Shown: positions 14,286 through 23,287 of the stretch, piece by piece
How positions within the stretch are numbered: the stretch's first letter is position 1
Layout: the number at the start of each line of letters is the position of its first letter
NCBI GenBank assembly: GCA_902488835.1
Contig: CABTXQ010000009.1
Span: 1-39,069, forward strand
DNA from: an uncultured Ileibacterium sp.
Lineage (GTDB): Bacteria > Bacillota > Clostridia > Peptostreptococcales > Anaerovoracaceae
DNA: 39,069 bases
Reading direction: 5' to 3'
Made by a program: the position numbers and the translations under genes
The notes under the pieces: generated by a model
Told to the model about the DNA's origin: nothing
Databases searched by the model: none
The model's input: only the letters and a program-made list of their open reading frames with translations

Positions 14286-15371
14286 TCAGTCAAATCTACC
14301 GATGAAATCCGTCGTTTTACAATTATTAAGTGGCAATTCTATTACTCTATGCTCCGCTGCAGATTTATAAATAGCAAGTATTAGCTCCAGTGCCTTCCTT
14401 GCATCGCTTGCTGTACATATTTCATCATCATTTCCATTGATTACATCAACTGCATATCTATATAGCGGTATGTGTCCACTTCCCATATCTTTAATATTAT
14501 ATTCCTTAATAGCCTCATCTCTGCTCTTAGGTCCTGATTCGAAGTTCCATGCTTTTACATCGTCAAGCGTCTTACCTTCGAGAGAAACAGTACCTTTTTC
14601 TCCAAAAATTGCCATTGAATCCGAAAGATTCTTTGGGAAAACATTGACAGTCCCCTCAATAGAAGCATATGCCCCATTCTTAAATCTTAAAATTGCAAGT
14701 CCAAGGTCTTCTGCTTCAATATATGGATGTGCCATTCTGTCCGTATATGCAAAAACTTCCGAAACTTCGCTTCCCATAACCCATTGAAGAAGATCGGTAT
14801 AATGTATGCACTGGTTCATTAAAGTACCGCCATCCTCGGCCCATGTTCCTCTCCACTTTCCGGCATCAAAATAAGCCTTATTTCTATTTCGCCTAACTTG
14901 AACAGTTCCGTGCAAAATTTTACCAAACTCTCCATTTTCAGATTCTTTCTTAAGAGCTCTTACAGTGTTCCCAAATCTTAGTTGATGATTAATTATAAGC
15001 TTTAGCCCTAATTCATTTGCTGTATTGATCATAGCATCGGCGTCTTCAAGGGAAAGTGCGATAGGTTTTTCAACTATTACATTAGCCCCGGCCCTCATGC
15101 AATCTATTGAAAGCTTTCTTTTAAGCCCGCTACCGAGTGCAATCGCAACAAGCTCGGGTTTTACTTCCTTAAGCATCTTTTGATGATCAGAATATAGTTT
15201 TATTCCATTCCTTTTATCTTCAGGAATTAATTCCAATGCCTTTTGTCTATTTTCTTCTATCAAATCACACAATGCAACAATTTCTAGGTCGTTCGTCAGT
15301 GCTGCCTTAATATGGTTTGGTGAAATCATTCCGCAGCCGATGAGTGCATATTTCAATTTCTCTTCCTCCAA
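14286..15371 (-). CDS. Gfo/Idh/MocA-family sugar oxidoreductase, WbpB/WlbA-like
   Basis: The 361-residue NAD-dependent enzyme has an N-terminal Rossmann motif YALIGCGMISPNHIKA, the family motif VIVEKPIAL (about residue 100) and GGTLMNQCIHYTDLLQWVMG (about 180-199), which closely resembles WbpB/WlbA enzymes that oxidise C3 of UDP-GlcNAc uronic acid. It starts directly at the end of a WbpE-like aminotransferase gene, the partner that aminates the 3-keto product. With the UDP-HexNAc 6-dehydrogenase at 28660-29988 this would give a UDP-2-acetamido-3-amino uronic acid (inference). Other sugar-C3 oxidations are possible. Confidence 0.8.
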   Translation of the reverse strand: MEEEKLKYALIGCGMISPNHIKAALTNDLEIVALCDLIEENRQKALELIPEDKRNGIKLYSDHQKMLKEVKPELVAIALGSGLKRKLSIDCMRAGANVIVEKPIALSLEDADAMINTANELGLKLIINHQLRFGNTVRALKKESENGEFGKILHGTVQVRRNRNKAYFDAGKWRGTWAEDGGTLMNQCIHYTDLLQWVMGSEVSEVFAYTDRMAHPYIEAEDLGLAILRFKNGAYASIEGTVNVFPKNLSDSMAIFGEKGTVSLEGKTLDDVKAWNFESGPKSRDEAIKEYNIKDMGSGHIPLYRYAVDVINGNDDEICTASDARKALELILAIYKSAAEHRVIELPLNNCKTTDFIGRFD

Positions 15372-16511
15372 TTACTTCAAATTCTTTTCAATGGCTGATA
15401 CTACTGTTTTAATATCGTCTTCTGTAATATATGGATGAATTGGAAGTGAGAGAACTGTGTCGCATAAAGCATCTGTAGCCTCTGTATTAAATTCATATTC
15501 TCCTTTTATCTCAAATGCTTCCTGCTTATGCATAGGCTTAGGGTAGTATACCATTGAAGGGATCCCTTCTTCTTTAAGTGCCGCCTTTAGCGAATCTCTC
15601 GTTTCCTTATCTTTCAGCTGTATGGTGTACTGTGCCCACGAAGATAAATAACCTTTCGGAATAAATGGTGTTATTATCTTATCTCCCAGCTTTTCCTTGA
15701 TCAATTCATCATATTTTTTTGCAGCTTCGTTAACATCAGCTACCTCATATTCTTTGAAAGCTTTAAATTTAACTTGAAGAATAGCAGCTTGAATGGAGTC
15801 TAGCCTTGAATTTAGACCTATCCTCACATTGTCATATTTCATCTTACCTTTTCCATGAACCTTGATTGACTGCATCTTCATAGCAAGCTCATCATCATCT
15901 GTAAATATAGCACCTCCATCGCCATAACATCCGAGCGGTTTTGCAGGGAAAAATGAGGTAGTACCAATATCTCCAAAACTGCATGCCTTCCTACCATTGA
16001 TTTCTCCACCGAACCCTTGGGCTCCATCTTCAAGAATTTTCAATCCATATTTATCTGCGATTTTTTGAAGCTCATCATAATTTGCAGGAAGTCCAAATAG
16101 ATCCACGGAAACGATGACCTTAGGTTCTAATTTACCATCTGATATAACCTTTTCAATGGCAGAGGTTAACGAATTAGGATCAATATTGTAAGTTCTTCTG
16201 TCAACATCTACAAATATCGGTGTTCCACCGGCATGAGATACGACTTCTCCAGATGAAAAGAATGTGAAATCGGGAACGAATACCGCATCACCCTCTTTAA
16301 TATCCCAAGCCATCATGGCAATATATAGTGCATCAGTTCCATTGGCACAGCTTATGCAATGTTTAACTCCCACATATTCTGCTAGCTCAGTCTCGAGCTC
16401 TTTTACCCAAGGACCGTTAATATATTTACCTGAACCTGCTACATCAAGAACAGCTTTATCCATCTCATTTTTTAATACTTCATACTGTTTTTTCAAATCT
16501 CTAAATTGCAT
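15372..16511 (-). CDS. DegT/DnrJ/EryC1 sugar aminotransferase, WbpE/WlbC-like
   Basis: The 379-residue PLP enzyme starts MQFRDLKKQY and has CISCANGTDALYIAMMA (about residues 53-69), the PLP-binding DGAQGFGG, the Schiff-base lysine in TTSFFPAKPLGCYGDGGA (about 178-195) and RLDSIQAAIL. This set is very close to WbpE-type 3-keto-hexuronic acid aminotransferases. It is immediately followed by the WbpB-like oxidoreductase gene with no gap. The pair acts in the cytosol on nucleotide sugars. It is distinct from the second DegT enzyme at 31996-33210, which is PglE-like. Confidence 0.85.
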   Translation of the reverse strand: MQFRDLKKQYEVLKNEMDKAVLDVAGSGKYINGPWVKELETELAEYVGVKHCISCANGTDALYIAMMAWDIKEGDAVFVPDFTFFSSGEVVSHAGGTPIFVDVDRRTYNIDPNSLTSAIEKVISDGKLEPKVIVSVDLFGLPANYDELQKIADKYGLKILEDGAQGFGGEINGRKACSFGDIGTTSFFPAKPLGCYGDGGAIFTDDDELAMKMQSIKVHGKGKMKYDNVRIGLNSRLDSIQAAILQVKFKAFKEYEVADVNEAAKKYDELIKEKLGDKIITPFIPKGYLSSWAQYTIQLKDKETRDSLKAALKEEGIPSMVYYPKPMHKQEAFEIKGEYEFNTEATDALCDTVLSLPIHPYITEDDIKTVVSAIEKNLK

Positions 16512-16534
16512 TTTCTTCTCCCATCTTATTATTA

Positions 16535-17764
16535 TTAATTTTTTTCAAAATATGTAGTTATCTCTTCGGTTAAATAGATCCAACCTTTCCACCCAAGGTG
16601 CATTACATCCTGGAATAGATAAGATTCATTCTCCCTTTCTATAAGTCCGTTATAAACGATGAACCCATTCTCCTTCGCAACATCTGATATGCGATCATAA
16701 TAAGGCCTTCTTTTATCCAATGTAATACCAATATAATTATAATATCTTGGATTGCATGAAACATTTATTATCAGAGGCTTGATCTTTAAATCTTTACAAA
16801 CGCTAAGTAGAAATTTATAATCTTCCCACTCTTTTGACTCAAGTAATGGCATATCTTTTTTGCTGTCTTTTAATGAATCCCAACCATCTCTCAGATATTT
16901 ATTGTAATATTCATCATATACAAACAAGTCATTATTTGTGCAAGATGCCATTCCTTGCTTAGTTGCCTCATCAAGCTGCTTATTCCAATCTGTTACAAAC
17001 ATTGGTTTATCATAATTGACTCTTAAATCTCTAAAATATTTATATGTATTATTTTTGTCTTTAAGTGAAAGAATCTTATATTCAGAATAATAATAAGGTC
17101 TCATAAGATGATAAATAAATCTATCTACTTTTTTATCTGAAGAGTAAAGCGCCGCTAATATATGCACCCTAGGATATTCAAAATCTGCATCTTTATCCTT
17201 ATCTCTTAATTCGAGCATTCTTTTACTTTCTAAATCCAAAAATCTCTTGCAAAGATAGTTTTTGTTCTTATCTGAAATTAAATCATTTTGCATGAATTCA
17301 TAGAACTGAAGATCTGAAAATTTCGCCATAAAAGCATCTGTCTTCTTGTCCTTATCATAGAACCACTGCATTGATTCTATAACAACAAGATTCTTTCCTT
17401 TAAATGACTTATAATTTGCACCCAAATTTATAGAGTGGAGCATATTCTGCACATGGGCTTCTCCTATGCAAGAAATGTTTCCTTCATACTTATCGTTAGG
17501 AAAATTGTATTTAATATTCTGCCCTACTATCGAATCAAGCTCGGATGAGCCGAAAACTCCTAGGTTATCACCCATCATTGACTTATCGATCCACGCAGTT
17601 CCCTTATTTTTCAATGGAATATTATATGTAGATAGAATATCTTCTTTTTCCTTATATAATTTTTCTATCTTGTTTTCCAGATAATTGGAATATCCAATGT
17701 AAAACATAGATACAATTAAAATAATCCCAATTATAGAAATTATAATCTTTAAAAAAATTCTCAT
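16535..17764 (-). CDS. dltD: DltD copy 1: teichoic acid D-alanyl transfer protein
   Basis: The 409-residue protein has an N-terminal membrane anchor (residues 4-26), then an extracellular SGNH-like domain with FGSSEL (residues 71-76, catalytic Ser) and DVMHLGWKGW (Asp 386, His 389). It should take the D-alanyl group delivered through DltB/DltX and place it on the polymer. Its ATG overlaps the dltC stop codon (ATGA), so it is the last gene of a dltA-B-C-D series. It is the paralogue of the protein at 5176-6414; both keep the catalytic residues, and they diverge mainly in the central region. Confidence 0.9.
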   Translation of the reverse strand: MRIFLKIIISIIGIILIVSMFYIGYSNYLENKIEKLYKEKEDILSTYNIPLKNKGTAWIDKSMMGDNLGVFGSSELDSIVGQNIKYNFPNDKYEGNISCIGEAHVQNMLHSINLGANYKSFKGKNLVVIESMQWFYDKDKKTDAFMAKFSDLQFYEFMQNDLISDKNKNYLCKRFLDLESKRMLELRDKDKDADFEYPRVHILAALYSSDKKVDRFIYHLMRPYYYSEYKILSLKDKNNTYKYFRDLRVNYDKPMFVTDWNKQLDEATKQGMASCTNNDLFVYDEYYNKYLRDGWDSLKDSKKDMPLLESKEWEDYKFLLSVCKDLKIKPLIINVSCNPRYYNYIGITLDKRRPYYDRISDVAKENGFIVYNGLIERENESYLFQDVMHLGWKGWIYLTEEITTYFEKN

Positions 17765-18000
17765 TTATTATTCTCTAAAAATTTAATCAAACTGTTTATT
17801 GATGATATATCTTCTTTCTTTATATCTGTAGGTTGCAATTTCAAACCGGTTCTTTTTTCAATTTCAAGAATCACACTTAATAAAGCAAAAGAATCTATAA
17901 AACCTTCATCAACCAGATCCATCTCGTAATCTTCAAAGATTTCATCAGTTTCACAAACTTTTTCAAGTATTTCTCTTGCCAATCTTTCGTTTTCACCCAT
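17761..18000 (-). CDS. dltC: DltC D-alanyl carrier protein
   Basis: The 79-residue acidic acyl-carrier-type protein has the phosphopantetheine site in DEGFIDSFALLS, with Ser37 as the attachment residue. DltC carries D-alanine from DltA to DltB. GGAGGT lies about 8 bases before the ATG. It sits between dltB and dltD in canonical order. No phosphopantetheinyl transferase is encoded in the window. Confidence 0.93.
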   Translation of the reverse strand: MGENERLAREILEKVCETDEIFEDYEMDLVDEGFIDSFALLSVILEIEKRTGLKLQPTDIKKEDISSINSLIKFLENNK

Positions 18001-18055
18001 AATATTACCTCCAATTCCCTCTGCTATCTACTGTTAAAATTTGCATTATATGAAC

Positions 18056-19213
18056 CTATATTGAAATAAGAAATCCTGAGAAAATCAGCATTCCAAAGGC
18101 AATTATATGAAAAGTTATAATCCTGCTTACTAAATTATAATATTTCATCTTCTTCACCTTACGAAATGTTTTTGTTTTCAGCCATTTATCAGTTAAAACA
18201 AGCCATACTCCATGGTATAAGCCATATAATATATAGTGTATGTATAATCCGTGCCATATACCCATTGTCATCATGGTTATTATATATCCCCATCTTGCAG
18301 CCTTTTTTGTGTCCTTAAATCTCCCATTTCTCATATTGTTTAGGACAAATCTGCTGAATAGAAAATCGTTAAACCATGTTGATAGCGATATATGCCAACG
18401 CTCCCAGAATTCCTTTATATTTCTTGCAAGAAAAGGCTTGTTGAAATTGTCAATCATCTTAATACCCATAAGGTATGATGTCCCAACCGCCATTAATGAG
18501 TATCCCGCAAAATCAAAGAAAAGATAAAGTGTATATGCGTAAAGATATGCTATCGCTCCCTTTGCACTAAGCTCGGTATATCTTGACATCACATATTCAT
18601 TGATAATAAACGCAATTGAAAACTTATAAAAAGCTCCAAGTATTATTTTTTTTATTCCGGGTACTAGATAATCATAAAAATATTCTTTTCTCTCAATGTT
18701 CTTGCTTGATTCTTCTATAAATAAATCATACCTCATTATTGGGCCCGAGCTAAATGGTGGTGCAAATATGAGGAATCCAAGAACATCAATAAATTTCAAT
18801 CTTTCAATTCTGCCATCGTAAATTTGTATTATAAGCTCCCATATTTTAAAACTTATATATGAAATTCCCACAAACCCTATGACATCAGCAAATTTGCCAT
18901 GAGCTGAGAATTTAACAATGGCTAGCGGGAGTATCGAAAGTAGCAAAATTAGATAGTAAATCCATTTGCTTCCTATCTTTTTCCTTATTAAAAAGTAGAG
19001 ATAAATAAGTAATAGTTCAAATATCAGAAAAATACAGACTTCTCTCATCTGAATGGATCCAAGACGAAATAACAAACTAAGCATAACGACGCTTATTGCT
19101 AGATTAAGTATCTTTGATTTTTTCCCGAGAAGCGATATTATAACCACCGGAATAACGAGCAATATGTAAATATATATATTAAATAAACTATTATATTGTT
19201 CTATTTGAATCAT
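18056..19213 (-). CDS. dltB: DltB, MBOAT-family D-alanyl transporter/acyltransferase
   Basis: The 385-residue protein has about 11 membrane helices and MBOAT motifs: SGPIMRYDLFIEE, DFAGYSLMAVGTSYLMGI, FWERWHISLSTWFNDF, and the MGIWHGLYIHYILYGLYHG segment with the conserved family histidine. DltB accepts D-alanine from DltC and passes it across the membrane to DltX/DltD. Its start abuts the dltA stop codon. Length and motif spacing are normal for DltB. Confidence 0.93.
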   Translation of the reverse strand: MIQIEQYNSLFNIYIYILLVIPVVIISLLGKKSKILNLAISVVMLSLLFRLGSIQMREVCIFLIFELLLIYLYFLIRKKIGSKWIYYLILLLSILPLAIVKFSAHGKFADVIGFVGISYISFKIWELIIQIYDGRIERLKFIDVLGFLIFAPPFSSGPIMRYDLFIEESSKNIERKEYFYDYLVPGIKKIILGAFYKFSIAFIINEYVMSRYTELSAKGAIAYLYAYTLYLFFDFAGYSLMAVGTSYLMGIKMIDNFNKPFLARNIKEFWERWHISLSTWFNDFLFSRFVLNNMRNGRFKDTKKAARWGYIITMMTMGIWHGLYIHYILYGLYHGVWLVLTDKWLKTKTFRKVKKMKYYNLVSRIITFHIIAFGMLIFSGFLISI

Positions 19214-20788
19214 TTAGAGCTCTGCCTCCAATTTTTTTCGATCAACTTTTCCATTTGTTGTTACAGGGATAGATTCTCTAAATACAAATTTTTTTGGAAT
19301 CATATATTCAGGAATATATTTTTTTAACTCCTCTCTTATCCTTCTTCTCTCCTTTAGTGTACTTATAACTTCATTTTTAGGGACAATATATGCAGTTAGA
19401 GAATTTACCTCTCCATTGATATATTCCGGCATTACGACCGCTTTTTCTATATCTGAAACATTGAGCAAATTGCTCTCAATATCTTCTATTTCTATACGGT
19501 ACCCATGGAGCTTTATCTGTAGGTCAAGCCTGCCACAGTAAAATAAAAACCCATCCTTATAATATCCCTTGTCTCTCGTGTGATAAAGTCTATATTTAAT
19601 TCCATCTACCGTCATTGTATCAAAGGCTTCTCTCGTCTTTTCTTCATTATTCCAGTATCCTGAACTTACTGTATCCCCTACTATAACGATCTCGCCTTTT
19701 TCCCCATCATTTAATATATTTCTATCTTCGTCCATTATATATATGTATGTCCCTTGCTTAGGCGTACCTATAGGCAGTGGATTGTATTTCTCTATTATAT
19801 CTTCATCAATTATAATTCCACTAACTGCAACTGTAGATTCAGTTGGTCCAAATGTGTTTATAACTATTGCCTTTGGGAATCTAGTTATAAGCTTACCTGC
19901 GGTCTTATTTGTCAAAGTTTCTCCGCAAAAAATAAACTCTTCGATATTTGGCATCAATTCTTGATTGAATACATCAGCCATGAGTGCAATTTCTGAAAAT
20001 GACGGTGTAGAAATCCATATATTTGGATTCATTCTTTTTAGAAATCCATACAATTCTTCACTATCAGATTGCATATCCTTTGTAATCGCTCCAATAGTTC
20101 CTCCTGTAAAAAGTGATGTATATAAATCAAATACTGAGAGGTCAAAAGAGTATGGAGCTTGATTGATATAAACTCTATGCTCCCCATCATCAAGCCTGCC
20201 ATCTTCTTTGAGAGTCACAGCCCAGTCTATAAAATTATCAAGGCAATTTGATGTGAGTCTTACACCCTTAGGTCTTCCAGTGCTTCCGGAGGTGAAAATT
20301 ATATAATAATCATCTTCTCCATTAACCCAAATTGATTCATCATCTTGAAAGTCTTCTTTACTTATAATCTTTTCTATATCATCAATTCCAATGCTTTGAA
20401 TAGCGGATTTTTTTAGAAGCAAACTATCTCTACATATTGAATTATCTGTAATAATTATAAGTTCCGGCTCTACTGCTTCAATAATGTCCTTAATTCTCGC
20501 AGTTGGAAATCCACTGTCTACAGGAGCATAAGCCCTTCCACTCCTTGAGCAAGCAACAAATGAAGTGATTAGATAAGGATGTTTATGTCCGATTACTATT
20601 ACAGGTTTTTTTGAATTTAAATTATTACTTAAATAATCAGAGATGCTCAAAGAATACCTGTCTAGATTACCATATGTAAGCTCTAGACTTTCATATCCAT
20701 TATCTGTTTTTATCTCCGTGGTATAAGCTATTCTATCCGGAAATAGTTTGGCATTTTCAATAATTTTTTTTAAAACTCTACTTGGCAT
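19214..20788 (-). CDS. dltA: DltA D-alanine:carrier ligase
   Basis: The 524-residue adenylating enzyme has the core motifs IFTSGSTGRPKGV (about 164-176), NQAPYSFDLSVFDLY, FCGETL with Cys288 at the position used by DltA to select D- over L-alanine, FGPTES (313-318), and the C-terminal catalytic Lys514 in NGKVDRKK. It activates D-alanine with ATP and loads DltC. AAGGAG precedes the ATG by 6 bases. It opens the dltA-B-C-D series and follows the first flippase gene by only 16 bases, so D-alanylation genes are embedded in the polysaccharide operon rather than forming a separate dlt operon. Confidence 0.92.
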   Translation of the reverse strand: MPSRVLKKIIENAKLFPDRIAYTTEIKTDNGYESLELTYGNLDRYSLSISDYLSNNLNSKKPVIVIGHKHPYLITSFVACSRSGRAYAPVDSGFPTARIKDIIEAVEPELIIITDNSICRDSLLLKKSAIQSIGIDDIEKIISKEDFQDDESIWVNGEDDYYIIFTSGSTGRPKGVRLTSNCLDNFIDWAVTLKEDGRLDDGEHRVYINQAPYSFDLSVFDLYTSLFTGGTIGAITKDMQSDSEELYGFLKRMNPNIWISTPSFSEIALMADVFNQELMPNIEEFIFCGETLTNKTAGKLITRFPKAIVINTFGPTESTVAVSGIIIDEDIIEKYNPLPIGTPKQGTYIYIMDEDRNILNDGEKGEIVIVGDTVSSGYWNNEEKTREAFDTMTVDGIKYRLYHTRDKGYYKDGFLFYCGRLDLQIKLHGYRIEIEDIESNLLNVSDIEKAVVMPEYINGEVNSLTAYIVPKNEVISTLKERRRIREELKKYIPEYMIPKKFVFRESIPVTTNGKVDRKKLEAEL

Positions 20789-20804
20789 ATATTCTCCTTT
20801 AAGA

Positions 20805-22100
20805 TTATGGTTGTAAAGAGTTATCCATTGTTTCTTTTTTCTTCAAAACATATATAAAATATCCGGAAGATAGAGCTGCCGATATATTCATTACGCAAAG
20901 TGTTGCAATTGCCGCTCCAATGGAACCCATTCTGGGTATAAGAATTAAATTGCCAATTATATTAACACCCCCTGATACAAGTCCTTCAAAAAGATTGAAC
21001 TTTAGTCTTCTCTGTGTAACAAGAAGATTTCCTGCAATCCCCCTAAATGAACCGTTCATAAAAAATCCAAGCATCAATATCCTAAAGCATTTTACAGCAT
21101 CAACATATTGTTTTCCAAAGCAAAGATTCATTACGAGAGGTGCAGCCGCAATTAGTATTACTGTAATCAGACCATTTAATGCAATCATTCCCAATGTAGT
21201 CTTTTTATAATTATCAATAACCCATCTTGTGTCATCTTTATTCATTGCAAAATATGGATATATATACACGCAGACAGCAGATGGTATGAAATAAAGAGCT
21301 GTAGGTATGATTGTAGCAACCTTGTATGAAGCTATTCCGCTTCCGCTTATTCCAACTAATCCAAGAATAAAAATATCAAGTAAATAAAGTGTCTGTGATA
21401 GGCCATTGTTCAACATGCTTATTACTGAGATCCTATATAAAACACTTTTAACTCCCCTTGTAATTTTGCCAACTTTGAACAAGAGTATGGGAGAATTAAA
21501 AATTCTTAGGTTTATAATTTCACTTATTATATATGCTATGTATCTTCCAAAGATCAGTCCCGGTGCTGCAAAAAATGCTGCACCAGCAACTGAAAAGATA
21601 AGAATCAGCACCGTATTAATAGTGCTTGCATAAGAGTATTCTTTGTTCTTTAATTTGAACCTAAGGTAAATCTGCTGAAATTCAAATAAAATATTGATAA
21701 TCGGAGTTATGCTCATCATAGCAAGCAATCTATTTGCTCCTTCAAATGGAAGTTTGCACGATATTGAAACTATCAAAATTATTATTGCCAGTACAATATT
21801 AAATAGTATGCCTATTTTAGTCCCATATGAATATATCTCTTCTGCTCTTTTTTCATTTCTCGCATTTTCACTGCAAAGCTGAAATACGCCTGAAACAAGC
21901 CCAATGCCCGATAAAAGCAAAAGAAATGACAAGATATTATTTGCATAAGTATATGTACCAAATGATGATTTGCTTATTAATCTAACTATAAAAAAGTTGC
22001 TCAAAAAAGCCAATATTTTGTTGACTACAGTTGCACCAAAAATGTGAAAGAATCCGGTGCTCACTAATTTATTAATGCTACTTTTGATTAACTCTTTCAT
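20805..22100 (-). CDS. Wzx-type oligosaccharide flippase 1
   Basis: The 431-residue polytopic protein has about 12 helices and an N-terminus of the polysaccharide-transport family: FFHIFGATVVNKILAFLSNF followed by FIVRLISKSSFGTYTYANNI. It should move a lipid-linked repeat unit across the membrane for polymerisation by the Wzy-like protein encoded upstream in the same unit. It starts 6 bases after the preceding glycosyltransferase. The window holds a second, dissimilar flippase at 11942-13417. Confidence 0.85.
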   Translation of the reverse strand: MKELIKSSINKLVSTGFFHIFGATVVNKILAFLSNFFIVRLISKSSFGTYTYANNILSFLLLLSGIGLVSGVFQLCSENARNEKRAEEIYSYGTKIGILFNIVLAIIILIVSISCKLPFEGANRLLAMMSITPIINILFEFQQIYLRFKLKNKEYSYASTINTVLILIFSVAGAAFFAAPGLIFGRYIAYIISEIINLRIFNSPILLFKVGKITRGVKSVLYRISVISMLNNGLSQTLYLLDIFILGLVGISGSGIASYKVATIIPTALYFIPSAVCVYIYPYFAMNKDDTRWVIDNYKKTTLGMIALNGLITVILIAAAPLVMNLCFGKQYVDAVKCFRILMLGFFMNGSFRGIAGNLLVTQRRLKFNLFEGLVSGGVNIIGNLILIPRMGSIGAAIATLCVMNISAALSSGYFIYVLKKKETMDNSLQP

Positions 22101-22106
22101 TCTATT

Positions 22107-23252
22107 TTAAACTTGTTTTCCATGAACATAACCCCATTTAGGTTTTAAAGCCTCCCATGAAAAATTATTATATAATATTTTTCTATTTTTTAATAATTCT
22201 TTTTCATCTTCATCCAAGGCTTTCAATATTAAGATGGAAATTTCATTCCACTCGTTAAATTCATAATATTTTATATTCAATTTGTCACATTCAGAATACT
22301 CTATCCAAGAAGGATTAATTAATAAAGCTCCTGCGTAAAGAATTTCCTTTATGCTTCCTGCAAAAGCATCGCTAACCTGGGTATGTAACATTATATCTGT
22401 TGCATATCTTAGCATAGAAGTTTCATCTTTATCCAAAAATCTATCTATTACAATATAATTAGGGAAATTTTCTTTTGCGTATTTCTCAATTTCATCTAGA
22501 TACTCTTTTGATTTAAGACCATATCCCATATGAAGGAGTATGCAAATCTCATCAAGCTCTTTTTTAGGAAGTTTGGCAACTTGCCGAAGAGCTTTGAGAT
22601 GTTGTTGCCTTTTTCTGCCATTATATCCTACTGCAATAACTTTCAAATTGGGACTTATCCCGAAGTGTTCCTTGCATTCCTCCTTTGTATATTTTTTTAT
22701 CGTATTATCAAGATTGTCAAAAATTGTCGTCCCAAGCCTTAGATCAACAAATTTGTCATCAAATTTATCTCCAAAATATTCCTTGAACCTATCTTTTAAG
22801 TTGTAAGAATCAAAGAGGATGTAGCTCGCCTTAGTTAATGCAGTCTCAGATTTCTTGACATCTTTTTCAGATGCTTCAAGCAGGTCAGAGCCCCAATACA
22901 TGAATATTATTTTTTTGCCATACTTAAAAATATATTTTTCAAAGAATTTTAACACTCTGATGCTTGGCATGGCTTGAAATTCAATTATGTCAAATTTTTT
23001 ATTATGAGTGACCCGCTTGATATTATGAATGAGATTTACCATGGTTCTAAGTTTTGGAATTTTACCAATCACCGGCAATCCCTTGTCAGTGCGTATTAGA
23101 TTTACTCCCATATTTGTATATTCTTCATATACAGATTTGCCATATGATAAGTCATATAGGAGATAAACCTCATCACTATTCATATCGCAGGTATTTTTTA
23201 TATATTCTTTAATCCAAAATGAACTCGTCTGACCGACTATCAATATCTTCAT
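22107..23252 (-). CDS. Glycosyltransferase (GT-B fold)
   Basis: The 381-residue protein begins MKILIVGQTSSFWIKEYI and has a C-terminal GT-B half with VIAVGYNGRKRQQHLKAL, VIDRFLDKDETSMLRYATD and QVSDAFAGSIKEILYAGALL, placing the donor-binding Glu in the KE segment. It is more divergent than the other GT4 enzymes here; a relation to Fuc4NAc-type transferases is possible. It likely adds one sugar to the lipid-linked repeat unit at the inner face of the membrane. Donor and acceptor cannot be read from sequence. Confidence 0.72.
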   Translation of the reverse strand: MKILIVGQTSSFWIKEYIKNTCDMNSDEVYLLYDLSYGKSVYEEYTNMGVNLIRTDKGLPVIGKIPKLRTMVNLIHNIKRVTHNKKFDIIEFQAMPSIRVLKFFEKYIFKYGKKIIFMYWGSDLLEASEKDVKKSETALTKASYILFDSYNLKDRFKEYFGDKFDDKFVDLRLGTTIFDNLDNTIKKYTKEECKEHFGISPNLKVIAVGYNGRKRQQHLKALRQVAKLPKKELDEICILLHMGYGLKSKEYLDEIEKYAKENFPNYIVIDRFLDKDETSMLRYATDIMLHTQVSDAFAGSIKEILYAGALLINPSWIEYSECDKLNIKYYEFNEWNEISILILKALDEDEKELLKNRKILYNNFSWEALKPKWGYVHGKQV

Positions 23253-23287
23253 TTTTTTCTCATACTTCCCTTATATCTTTATATCTA

